Shown one piece after another: positions 6,425 through 13,386 of a DNA stretch of 15,221 nt. The notes beneath the pieces are model-generated. The model searched no databases and was not told the origin of the DNA. It saw nothing but the letters and a program-made list of their open reading frames with translations. The stretch spans positions 1 through 15,221 of the forward strand of contig JAFGKB010000209.1 in assembly GCA_016928755.1 (NCBI GenBank), written 5' to 3'. Origin of the DNA: Anaerolineae bacterium (GTDB lineage Bacteria; Chloroflexota; Anaerolineae; B4-G1; SLSP01). The translations under genes were made by a program, and so were the position numbers. Every line of letters begins with the position of its first letter. Positions within the stretch are counted from its first letter, which is position 1.

Positions 6425-9400
6425 ATGGGATCAGCAAACAGAAATGATCAACACCTTATATCACAGCTTCGTAGCTCTTTGTCGCTGCATCCTTCCCGTA
6501 CCTTCTTTGTGGGATTGATATTTATACTCATTTCCCTGTTGGCGACCGCTAGTAATATGTGGCGACTTTTATATACCTGCCCTGAAGCCCCTAGACTCGA
6601 ATCCTATCTTATCCTTTTAAGTCTGTCCCTTATGTTAATAGTCTGGGTGGGTGTCTTTGGGGAGATTTCCGAACGCAGTAGAGCCAAAGACGAAGTTAAC
6701 CAATTGAACTCCATACTGTTGGCTGTCCGCAATGTTAACCAACTCATTGCCAGGGAAAAAGATCCCTATCTTTTACTCCAAAAAGCTTGTGACCTCTTAG
6801 TTGAGAGCCGAGGCTATCATAATATTTGGGTGGCCTTGTTAAACCCAGATAACCAATTGGTGGTAGAGTCCCAGGCCGGTATAAGCTCAATGGTATTAAA
6901 TACCGGACATCCTTTACTAGGTGCTGATATTCCTCACTGTGTGAAGGAAGTCTTATCAATGGATAATCCGCTGCTTGCTATCGAAAGCCCTCTTAAGCAT
7001 TGTAAATCCTGTTCGTTTGTGACAAGCCACGAGTCCCTTAGCGCATTGGCTGCGCGCTTGGAATATGATGGTAAAGTCTATGGTGTTATGGTTGCTTCTG
7101 TTCCCTATGATTTTGCCTTGGGGCAAGAAGAACAATCACTCTTTGAGGAATTGGCCGGGGATATTGGTTATGCCTTATACACCCTTTCTCTCGACAAAGA
7201 ACGTCAAGCATCATTGGAGTTGTTGCGTGAGAGTGAGACCCGTCTTAAATTAGCCTTCGAGGCAGCTAATGATGGCTTATGGGATTGGAATGTCGAAACC
7301 GGTGCCGCTTATTTCTCACCTCGGTACTACACAATGTTGGGGTATGAGCCGGCTGAGTTCCCCGCAAATTTCGAAAGTTGGCGTTCCCTAATTCATCCTG
7401 ATGATATAAATTATGCCCTAAAGATAATTCAGGACCATATTGAACAACGACTGCCTCAATATGTTGTGGAATTCCGTATGCGGACCAAATCGGGGGATTG
7501 GCGTTGGATTATGGGACGTGGTAAGGTATTCACCTGGAATGATGAGGGAAAAGCAGTCCGCATGATCGGCACGCACTCCGATATCAGTGCTATCAAGGCG
7601 ATGGAATCTGTATTGCGTGAAAGTCGTGAACAATACCGTTCAATTATCAACTCCGCTCCTAATGCCATTCTCATTCACCAACAAGACCAAATTGTCTTTG
7701 TTAACCCTGCTGCTGTTGAATTACTGGGGGCAAGATTTGCGGATGAATTAGTGGGTATGTCTATCTATGGTATGCTACATCCTGATTATCGTAATATTGC
7801 TTATCAAAGAGTGCAAACTGTTTATAATAAAGAAGGTTTTGCTCCCCCTATTGAGGAAAAGTTTATCAGACTAGATGCTGTGGTTATAGACGTTGAAGTG
7901 ACCGCATCTCCTATTGATTACGAAGGTCATCCGGCTTCCCAGGTTGTTTTTCGGGATATTACCGCCCATAAACAAGTTGAAGCTGAGCGTGCCAGTTTGT
8001 TGGCTCAGGTTCAAGAGCAGGCACAGCGGATCCAACTCATTATTGACACTATGCCAGAAGGTGTAGTATTGCTTAATGCTGAACGCCATATTGTTTTAAC
8101 AAATCCGAGCGCCAAGAAATATCTATGTTTACTCACTGGTGGTGCACTTTTACAACAAACAGTACAACCGCTTGCCTATTTAGGGGCGCGTCCATTGGAA
8201 GAACTATTGACCTCCCCGCCTAAAGGGGAGTGGCACCATATTGTAGTGGAGGATAAGCCCCCGCGCTACTTTGATCTTATCGCGCGGGCTATTGAGACCG
8301 GCCCCCTCCCCGGTGGTTGGGTCCTGGTTTTGCGTGATGTGACCCTAGAACTTGAGACCCGTAGACGCGCACAACAACAAGAGCGACTGGCATCTATTGG
8401 CCAGTTAGCCGCGGGTATAGCCCACGATTTTAATAATATTATGGCGGTTATTATCCTATATTCACAAATGCTACTGCGTGCTGATGACCTGTCTCCTAGC
8501 TCCGGCCAGCGTCTCCGGACTATCTCCGAACAGGCGCATCGCGCGACTGAACTGATCGATCAAATCTTGGATTTCAGCCGTCGTACAGTGTTAGAGAGCC
8601 GCCCCTTAGAACTAGTCCCGTTTTTAAAAGAATTTGTGAAGTTATTGTGCCGTACACTAAGAGAAGATATAAAGGTTCAATTTATCTACGCTGAAGGTTC
8701 TTATGTTATCAGTGCAGATCCTACTCGTATCCAACAGGTCGTTATGAATTTGGCCGTCAATGCCCGTGATGCTATGCCTGATGGTGGCGACTTAACCTTT
8801 GCCCTGTCCTCTATATCATTCACGTACCAGAAAGAGTCGCCCTTATCGGATATGCCCCCTGGCACGTGGGTACAATTAGACATCTCTGATACTGGCACCG
8901 GCATTCCTGAAAATGTCCTTCCTCATATTTTTGAACCCTTCTTTACCACAAAAGAGTTAGGCAAGGGAAGTGGTTTAGGTCTGGCCCAAGTGCATGGCAT
9001 CGTGGGCGCGCACAATGGCTATATTGATGTCCATACTGTAATTGGCCAAGGTACTACATTTACAATTTATCTCCCGGCCCTTTCCTCTCCATCTTTCGCT
9101 GAGGGGGTCTTGGATATAGCTGATTTGCCACTAGGAGCCGGTCAGTTTATCCTCTTGGTGGAGGATGATACAACTACCCGCTCGGCCCTTGCGGACAGTC
9201 TGGAGTTATTAAACTACCAGGTACTGACTGCTAAAAATGGCCTGGAAGCGTTATTGATTATAGCGCAGCGTAATGCTGAAATTGCCGTGGTGTTGAGCGA
9301 TGTTGTCATGCCCGAAATGGGGGGCATTGCATTATTGCACACATTGAGATCCAAAGGCATCGGGACCAAAGTTATATTGTTGACCGGGCATCCTTTAGGG

Positions 9401-9502
9401 CCGCAATTGGAGGAATTAAGAGCTTCGGGGTTAACAGATTGGATGCTTAAGCCGCCAACTTTGGAAAAACTCGCTGAAGTTCTCGCCTGCTATGTAGTGT
9501 AG
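6425..9502 (+). CDS. Membrane-anchored hybrid histidine kinase (GAF-PAS-PAS-PAS-HisKA-HATPase-REC)
   Basis: A 1025-residue sensor kinase. Two hydrophobic segments (about 26-44 and 60-78) with a short loop make an N-terminal hairpin anchor with little extracytoplasmic domain. A helical linker leads to a GAF domain (about 95-255) with a C172...C193-x-x-C196 cluster. A PAS_3-type PAS with PAC tail (273-393) follows, then a second PAS (402-520), then a weaker PAS (533-645). HisKA carries H667 in AAGIAHDFNN. HATPase has MNLAVNARDAM (774-784), DTGTGI (822-827), FEPFFTTK (836-843) and GSGLGL (848-853). The C-terminal receiver (908-1022) has E913-D914-D915, D959 (VLSDVVMPEMGG), T987 and K1009. All phosphotransfer residues are intact, so His-to-Asp transfer within the chain is expected. 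No Hpt domain is present, so onward transfer would need a separate protein. ATG 6425 has AAGGG six bases upstream. Confidence 0.93.
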   Translation: MGSANRNDQHLISQLRSSLSLHPSRTFFVGLIFILISLLATASNMWRLLYTCPEAPRLESYLILLSLSLMLIVWVGVFGEISERSRAKDEVNQLNSILLAVRNVNQLIAREKDPYLLLQKACDLLVESRGYHNIWVALLNPDNQLVVESQAGISSMVLNTGHPLLGADIPHCVKEVLSMDNPLLAIESPLKHCKSCSFVTSHESLSALAARLEYDGKVYGVMVASVPYDFALGQEEQSLFEELAGDIGYALYTLSLDKERQASLELLRESETRLKLAFEAANDGLWDWNVETGAAYFSPRYYTMLGYEPAEFPANFESWRSLIHPDDINYALKIIQDHIEQRLPQYVVEFRMRTKSGDWRWIMGRGKVFTWNDEGKAVRMIGTHSDISAIKAMESVLRESREQYRSIINSAPNAILIHQQDQIVFVNPAAVELLGARFADELVGMSIYGMLHPDYRNIAYQRVQTVYNKEGFAPPIEEKFIRLDAVVIDVEVTASPIDYEGHPASQVVFRDITAHKQVEAERASLLAQVQEQAQRIQLIIDTMPEGVVLLNAERHIVLTNPSAKKYLCLLTGGALLQQTVQPLAYLGARPLEELLTSPPKGEWHHIVVEDKPPRYFDLIARAIETGPLPGGWVLVLRDVTLELETRRRAQQQERLASIGQLAAGIAHDFNNIMAVIILYSQMLLRADDLSPSSGQRLRTISEQAHRATELIDQILDFSRRTVLESRPLELVPFLKEFVKLLCRTLREDIKVQFIYAEGSYVISADPTRIQQVVMNLAVNARDAMPDGGDLTFALSSISFTYQKESPLSDMPPGTWVQLDISDTGTGIPENVLPHIFEPFFTTKELGKGSGLGLAQVHGIVGAHNGYIDVHTVIGQGTTFTIYLPALSSPSFAEGVLDIADLPLGAGQFILLVEDDTTTRSALADSLELLNYQVLTAKNGLEALLIIAQRNAEIAVVLSDVVMPEMGGIALLHTLRSKGIGTKVILLTGHPLGPQLEELRASGLTDWMLKPPTLEKLAEVLACYVV

Positions 9503-9632
9503 TGTATCACGTGCCGTCATGCATAATTTACCGCACCGGGTCTTAAGTCTCATTATCCAGCATATACAATTCTCATATTAATTGAGCAGTCTTAAGCGGT
9601 ATGTTTTATAGTTGTTTTTAAGGGGACCGATA
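9503..9632. promoter_or_regulatory. Intergenic region with a CTTAAG repeat pair and weak promoter
   Basis: GTCTTAAG occurs twice (9540-9547 and 9589-9596), each centred on the palindrome CTTAAG. The second copy falls inside the spacer of a weak candidate promoter, TTGAGC (9582-9587), 17 bp, TTTATA (9605-9610). This would suit an operator but is unproven. No terminator was seen after the hybrid kinase. Confidence 0.25.
9621..9626 (+). promoter_or_regulatory. Shine-Dalgarno that fixes the start of the first receiver-kinase
   Basis: AGGGGA is six bases before ATG 9633. It selects that ATG over an in-frame TTG at 9612, which lies upstream of the ribosome-binding site. Confidence 0.8.
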
Positions 9633-10775
9633 ATGGATCATGAATTACCAGATACTTCGAAAGCGGATATTCTAATAGTAGATGATACACCTAATAATCT
9701 CCGTTTACTATCACAAATGCTTTCTCAACATGGCTATAAGGTGCGGGCTGTACTTAATGGCTCCCGTGCATTGTCGGCTGTGCAATCTACTCCTCCTGAT
9801 TTAATTCTACTGGATGTAATGATGCCCGAAATAAATGGTTACGAAGTATGTGAACGCCTTAAGGCCGACCCTAAAACTCGTGATATCCCCATTATCTTTA
9901 TCAGCGCTATTGGCTCTACAGAGGGTAAAGTAAAAGGCTTCAATGTGGGCGGGGTGGACTATATTTCTAAACCCTTCCAACTGCCTGAAGTTTTGGTGCG
10001 GGTAGAGACACATCTGAACCTGGTGGCACTCCAGAAAGAATTGCGCGAGGAAGTCACGGTTCGCGATAAACTCATTGCCGAGTTAAATGCTTATGCCCAT
10101 ACCGTCGCTCATGAGTTAAAAAACCCGTTGGGATTAGTTATCGGTTTCGCCGAAATCTTGGCCGCTGATCCAACTGCATTATCTCAGGACGATTTAGTAA
10201 ATTTATCCCAACGGATCGCGAGAAACTCCCGGCGTATGGATGAAATCATTGACCACCTGCTTTTGCTGGCTTCGGTGCGGGGTATGGAAGCGGTGAGTAT
10301 TACCCCTTTAAATATGGAAGCCTTGGTCAATGCAGTTGAGGAGCGACTTCACGATAAAATAATCGAGTCTAAAGCGCAGATCATACATCCCCAGACGTGG
10401 CTCGTGTCCCAGGGGTATGGGCCATGGGTTGAGGAAGTCTGGGCTAATTATTTAAGTAATGCGATTAAATATGGTGGGACTCCCCCCTATATTGAGATTG
10501 GCGCCACTGTCCAGGACGATGGAATGATAAACTATTGGGTCCGTGATAATGGGGAGGGGCTTATCCCTTCTGAAATATCCCGCCTTTTTACTCCTTTTGA
10601 GAGATTACATAAAATGAATATCAAAGGGCACGGCTTGGGTTTAGCCATCGTGCAGCGTATTGTAGAGAAATTAGGCGGCGCGGTCGGCGCGGAATGCTTT
10701 AAAGCTGGTGAGGAGGCCGAATCACAACACTCAGGCTGTATGTTTTACTTCACTTTACCGGCGGTCACAACATAG
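9633..10775 (+). CDS. Receiver-histidine kinase (REC-HisKA-HATPase), first paralogue
   Basis: 380 residues, starting at ATG 9633. The N-terminal receiver (about 11-130) has D17-D18 in LIVDDTPNN, D61 (LILLDVMMPEINGYEV), S91 and K113 (ISKPF). A short linker leads to a HisKA domain with H160 in AHTVAHELKNPLG. The HATPase domain follows, with an N box ANYLSNAIKYGG, G1 DNGEGL, FTPFERL and G2 GHGLGLAIV. There is no transmembrane segment and no other sensor domain, so the input is probably phosphorylation of the receiver by another kinase. It would thus act as a middle or end step of a relay (inference). It is closely related to the next gene in order, length and motifs. Confidence 0.93.
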   Translation: MDHELPDTSKADILIVDDTPNNLRLLSQMLSQHGYKVRAVLNGSRALSAVQSTPPDLILLDVMMPEINGYEVCERLKADPKTRDIPIIFISAIGSTEGKVKGFNVGGVDYISKPFQLPEVLVRVETHLNLVALQKELREEVTVRDKLIAELNAYAHTVAHELKNPLGLVIGFAEILAADPTALSQDDLVNLSQRIARNSRRMDEIIDHLLLLASVRGMEAVSITPLNMEALVNAVEERLHDKIIESKAQIIHPQTWLVSQGYGPWVEEVWANYLSNAIKYGGTPPYIEIGATVQDDGMINYWVRDNGEGLIPSEISRLFTPFERLHKMNIKGHGLGLAIVQRIVEKLGGAVGAECFKAGEEAESQHSGCMFYFTLPAVTT

Positions 10776-10841
10776 ACTACATACAACCTTATTGCTCTAA
10801 AAGTAGAACATATCCGGAACTCGTTAAGATTTTTGTAGTCT
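10774..10841. repeat. 8-bp inverted repeat AGACTACA / TGTAGTCT
   Basis: AGACTACA (10774-10781) and its exact complement TGTAGTCT (10834-10841) are 52 bases apart. The left arm overlaps the upstream stop codon; the right arm overlaps the candidate -35. It could be an operator pair or chance. Confidence 0.25.
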
Positions 10842-10860
10842 GCGGGGTACTGGGTATAAT
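10833..10860 (+). promoter_or_regulatory. Candidate promoter of the second receiver-kinase
   Basis: A perfect -10 TATAAT (10855-10860) sits 16 bp downstream of a poor -35, TTGTAG (10833-10838). Transcription would begin near 10867, giving a leader of about 45 bases before ATG 10912. Confidence 0.5.
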
Positions 10861-10911
10861 AGGAAAGGATTTAATCTCAATTTGTATCGTTGCTTTATAT
10901 AGGTATATAAT

Positions 10912-12123
10912 ATGGGAATGCAGACATCGAAAACAAAAGCTAATATTCTGATAGTAGATGATGCGCCTACTAACCTGCGTCTTCTGTCTCAAATGTTAAT
11001 GGTTGAGGGCTATGAAGTATGTACATTGACAAGTGGCAAACAGGCATTGTCATATGTTCGTGAATCCCTACCAGACTTAATTTTACTAGACATTATGATG
11101 CCGGGGATGACGGGGTATGAGGTTTGTGAGGTTCTCAAAACCGATCCTCATGTTCAAGATATTCCCATTATCTTCATCAGTGCTCTTAACGATGTACAAG
11201 ATAAGCTACAGGCTTTCTCAGTGGGCGGCGTTGATTATATCGCCAAGCCCTTCGAATTCAAAGAAGTCATTGTGAGAGTAGAAACCCATTTAGCCCTGCG
11301 TAATTTACAACACCAATTATTAGCCGCTAACCAAGAACTTGAAAAACGGCTCAGTCAATTGGCAAATGTGAACCAACAACTAGAGCATACCAACATCGAA
11401 CTTCAATCACGCAATGCCGAATTAGACGCCTTCGCTCATACAGTTGCTCATGATATCAAAAATCCCCTGAGTGCCATTCTGAGTTTTAGTTACATTCTGG
11501 AAAACCGTCAGGATCGTTTGACCCCTGAAAAGATAACTGATTATGCAAAAATGATCTCCCAAAATGGGCGTAAAATGCGGACCATTGTTGATGAGCTGCT
11601 CTTGTTAGCCAGCGTGCGCCGTATGGAAGATGTACAAATGCGCCCCTTGGATATGGACAGCATCGTTAAAGAATCTTTAGAACGGCTTACTTCAATGCTG
11701 CAGAAATACGAATTCCAGCTTATCCTCCCTGATAATTGGCCGACTGCGTTAGGCTATGCTCCCTGGATAGAGGAAGTTTGGGCTAATTATATTAGTAATG
11801 CTATTAAGCACGGGGTAGGTGGAAATTCTGAAACCGGCCATAATGTACCGCTCTCCGTCGAGTTGGGTGCTACTGTTCAATCAATGAATGAAATCCGTTA
11901 TTGGGTCCGTGATAACGGCCCTGGAATCGCCGTTGAGGATCAAGAACGAATCTTTGCACCGTTCACCCGATTAAGGTATGCCCACGCCGAAGGTCATGGT
12001 CTCGGGTTATCCATTGTCCAACGCATAATTAGCAAACTCGGTGGACAGGTTGGTGTGGATAGCGAGGTTGGGCTGGGGAGTTGTTTTTGGTTCACCCTGC
12101 CGGTTTTTCCCAAAGATCATTAA
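10912..12123 (+). CDS. Receiver-histidine kinase (REC-coiled coil-HisKA-HATPase), second paralogue
   Basis: 403 residues. The receiver (about 10-130) has D16-D17 (LIVDDAPTN), D60 (LILLDIMMPGMTGYEV), S90 and K112 (IAKPF). Residues about 130-172 are rich in Leu, Gln, Asn and Glu in a heptad-like pattern, a probable coiled-coil linker longer than in the first paralogue. HisKA has H180 (AHTVAHDIKNPLS). The HATPase domain has ANYISNAIKHG, DNGPGI, FAPFTRL and GHGLGLSIV. All catalytic motifs are intact. No membrane or sensory domain is present, so signal input is probably through the receiver. AGGT (10901-10904), seven bases upstream, supports ATG 10912; ATG 10918 is a possible alternative. Its own promoter candidate at 10833-10860 suggests expression separate from its twin. 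Confidence 0.93.
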   Translation: MGMQTSKTKANILIVDDAPTNLRLLSQMLMVEGYEVCTLTSGKQALSYVRESLPDLILLDIMMPGMTGYEVCEVLKTDPHVQDIPIIFISALNDVQDKLQAFSVGGVDYIAKPFEFKEVIVRVETHLALRNLQHQLLAANQELEKRLSQLANVNQQLEHTNIELQSRNAELDAFAHTVAHDIKNPLSAILSFSYILENRQDRLTPEKITDYAKMISQNGRKMRTIVDELLLLASVRRMEDVQMRPLDMDSIVKESLERLTSMLQKYEFQLILPDNWPTALGYAPWIEEVWANYISNAIKHGVGGNSETGHNVPLSVELGATVQSMNEIRYWVRDNGPGIAVEDQERIFAPFTRLRYAHAEGHGLGLSIVQRIISKLGGQVGVDSEVGLGSCFWFTLPVFPKDH

Positions 12124-12131
12124 ATTTTTTA

Positions 12132-12160
12132 TTGACATCAATTTTTTAGTGTGGTATAAT
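12132..12160 (+). promoter_or_regulatory. Strong sigma-70-type promoter of the his operon
   Basis: Perfect -35 TTGACA (12132-12137), a 17-bp spacer, and perfect -10 TATAAT (12155-12160) with an extended -10 TG at 12152-12153. It begins nine bases after the upstream stop codon. Two AATTTTTTA tracts (12123-12131, 12140-12148) flank the -35. The predicted transcription start is 12166-12168. Confidence 0.9.
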
Positions 12161-12167
12161 TTTCAGC

Positions 12168-12257
12168 GTGAGAATAAAACGGATTTCTAACATTTGGCAC
12201 CATCATACGCACTTTACACCACCCGATTTGGGAGGTGTGGCTCTGCGTACTCGTTGA
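12168..12257 (+). CDS. Putative his operon leader peptide
   Basis: A 29-codon frame with a GTG start and a TGA stop at 12255-12257. Codons 11-15 (12198-12212) read His-His-His-Thr-His (CAC CAT CAT ACG CAC), the histidine run expected of a ribosome-stalling leader peptide such as enterobacterial HisL. No Shine-Dalgarno precedes the GTG. The predicted transcription start falls on or one base before it, so translation is probably leaderless. The frame has no ATG. The stop codon lies between the attenuator's alternative pairing arms, where a terminating ribosome would cover the antiterminator's 5' arm or sit just past it. Start codon and translation are inferred; the reading frame and its His run are directly visible. 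Confidence 0.72.
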   Translation: MRIKRISNIWHHHTHFTPPDLGGVALRTR

Positions 12258-12316
12258 AAGCCACAATTAGCCTAAAATAATTAAAGCCCCCGGATCGGAA
12301 CCGGGGGCTTTTTTTT
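12216..12316 (+). promoter_or_regulatory. Histidine transcription attenuator (alternative RNA hairpins)
   Basis: Three structures compete. (a) Early hairpin: ACACC-A-CCC (12216-12224) with GGG-A-GGTGT (12230-12238), one A-A mismatch, 5-nt loop. (b) Antiterminator: CCGATTTGGG (12223-12232) with CCCGGATCGG (12289-12298), ten continuous pairs including two G-U. (c) Terminator: 12283-12293 with 12301-12311. Structure (b) uses the right arm of (a) and the left arm of (c), so it excludes both. A ribosome stalled on the His codons (12198-12212) would cover the left arm of (a), allow (b), and let hisG be transcribed. Without a stall, or without translation, (c) forms. A further stem 12236-12242 / 12259-12265 (TGTGGCT/AGCCACA) may help pausing. 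Folding was done by eye. Confidence 0.75.
12283..12316 (+). terminator. Intrinsic terminator of the his attenuator
   Basis: AAAGCCCCCGG (12283-12293) pairs perfectly with CCGGGGGCTTT (12301-12311) around a 7-nt loop and runs into eight T (12309-12316). It is a canonical Rho-independent terminator located before hisG, as attenuation requires. It would also stop readthrough from the upstream kinase gene, which has no terminator of its own. Confidence 0.93.
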
Positions 12317-12333
12317 ATATTTTGTAACCAGGG

Positions 12334-12340
12334 AAAGGGG
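12334..12340 (+). promoter_or_regulatory. Shine-Dalgarno of hisG
   Basis: AAAGGGG lies six bases before ATG 12347 and nine before ATG 12350. Both starts are possible; the first has the better spacing. Confidence 0.75.
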
Positions 12341-12346
12341 AAATTA

Positions 12347-13369
12347 ATGATGATAGATAAACGGATAGATATACGACTCTCGTTACCTAGTAAGGGACGC
12401 TTGTCCGAGAACGCGGTGGATTTCTTGTCCGCCTGCGGACTGGATATTGACAAGCCTAACCCGCGTCAATATGAGGCCCGTATTCCGGCACTGCCACAAG
12501 TGACAGTGCTCTTCCAGCGTCCCAGTGATATTGTCGTCAGTGTCCGGGATGGTAGTGTCGATTTTGGCATCACCGGTATGGATGTCACAGTTGAAAATGG
12601 CGGTGTAGATGGTGAAATCTTAGTCTTACATGATGCCTTGGGTTTTGGGAAATGCCATCTGGCGATTGCTGTACCTGAAACCTGGAAAGATATCCAGACC
12701 GTCGCTGATTTATCTGGCTATGCCGGTACCCTTGGGCGTCCTCTCCGTCTAGCCACCAAATTCCCCAACGTGACCCAGGAATTCTTGCGGCATAATCAAG
12801 TCGCGCCGCTCTCTTTAATCCACGCCGAAGGCACCCTCGAAGTCGCGCCGGCCATTGGTTACGCCGATTGTATTGCTGATCTTGTCTCCTCTGGACAGAC
12901 CCTACGTGACAACCGCTTGCGCCCGCTGTCAGATGGCATAATCCTCCGCTCCCAAGCTGCACTTATTGCCAACCGGGCCGCCTTACGTGCCCGGCCTGAA
13001 GTCTTAGATGTGGCCCGCATTCTGCTGGAATTCACCGAAGCCTACCTCCGTGCCCGTGAATACGTCATGGTCGTGGCCAACATGCGCGGTGAATCTCCCC
13101 AAGCTATTACGGAAAAGATGTTCCGGCAACAGGTACTCGGTGGCCTTCAAGGTCCCACCATCTCCCCCGTCATCGTCAAGAATTCCGGGGACCTCCAGTG
13201 GTATGCTGTCCAGATTGCCGTTCGCCGTGCTCAACTCTTCCAAGCCGTTACCGAACTGCGGGCCATTGGTGGCAGTGGTGTTGTGGTCACTCCGGTGACC
13301 TATATTTTTGAAGAAGAACCCGCCCGTTATATGGCTATGATGCAAGCCGTAAACGCGGATAATTCATAA
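12347..13369 (+). CDS. hisG: ATP phosphoribosyltransferase, long form
   Basis: First committed step of histidine synthesis: ATP plus PRPP gives N1-(5-phosphoribosyl)-ATP and pyrophosphate, in the cytosol. The 340-residue protein opens with LSLPSKGRLSE (11-21). It has VRDGSVDFGITGMD (66-79) in the catalytic lobes and the PRPP-binding loop EGTLEVAPAIGYAD (161-174), equivalent to the family's E/D-G-S/T-x-E. Residues about 240-325 (ANMRGES, GLQGPTISPV, W285, RAIGGSGVVVTP) are the C-terminal HisG_C domain, which in long-form enzymes binds histidine for feedback inhibition. It therefore should not need HisZ. At 340 residues it is longer than typical long forms of about 290-300; there is extra length in the middle and at the C-terminus. 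It is the first gene after the attenuator, 30 bases past the T run. Confidence 0.95.
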   Translation: MMIDKRIDIRLSLPSKGRLSENAVDFLSACGLDIDKPNPRQYEARIPALPQVTVLFQRPSDIVVSVRDGSVDFGITGMDVTVENGGVDGEILVLHDALGFGKCHLAIAVPETWKDIQTVADLSGYAGTLGRPLRLATKFPNVTQEFLRHNQVAPLSLIHAEGTLEVAPAIGYADCIADLVSSGQTLRDNRLRPLSDGIILRSQAALIANRAALRARPEVLDVARILLEFTEAYLRAREYVMVVANMRGESPQAITEKMFRQQVLGGLQGPTISPVIVKNSGDLQWYAVQIAVRRAQLFQAVTELRAIGGSGVVVTPVTYIFEEEPARYMAMMQAVNADNS

Positions 13370-13386
13370 AACCAGGAGTAAATAAA

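Noticed and set aside
9612..9632. TTG start adding seven residues to the first receiver-kinase
   Set aside because: The Shine-Dalgarno AGGGGA lies downstream of that TTG and is correctly spaced for ATG 9633.
12168..12320. T-box riboswitch for histidine upstream of hisG
   Set aside because: The leader is only about 150 bases and I found no AGGGTGGNACCGCG-like T-box sequence. The His-codon ORF with alternative hairpins explains the region better.
12585..12962. 125-residue open frame on the minus strand
   Set aside because: It lies wholly inside hisG, its translation is low-complexity and resembles no family, and it has no ribosome-binding site.
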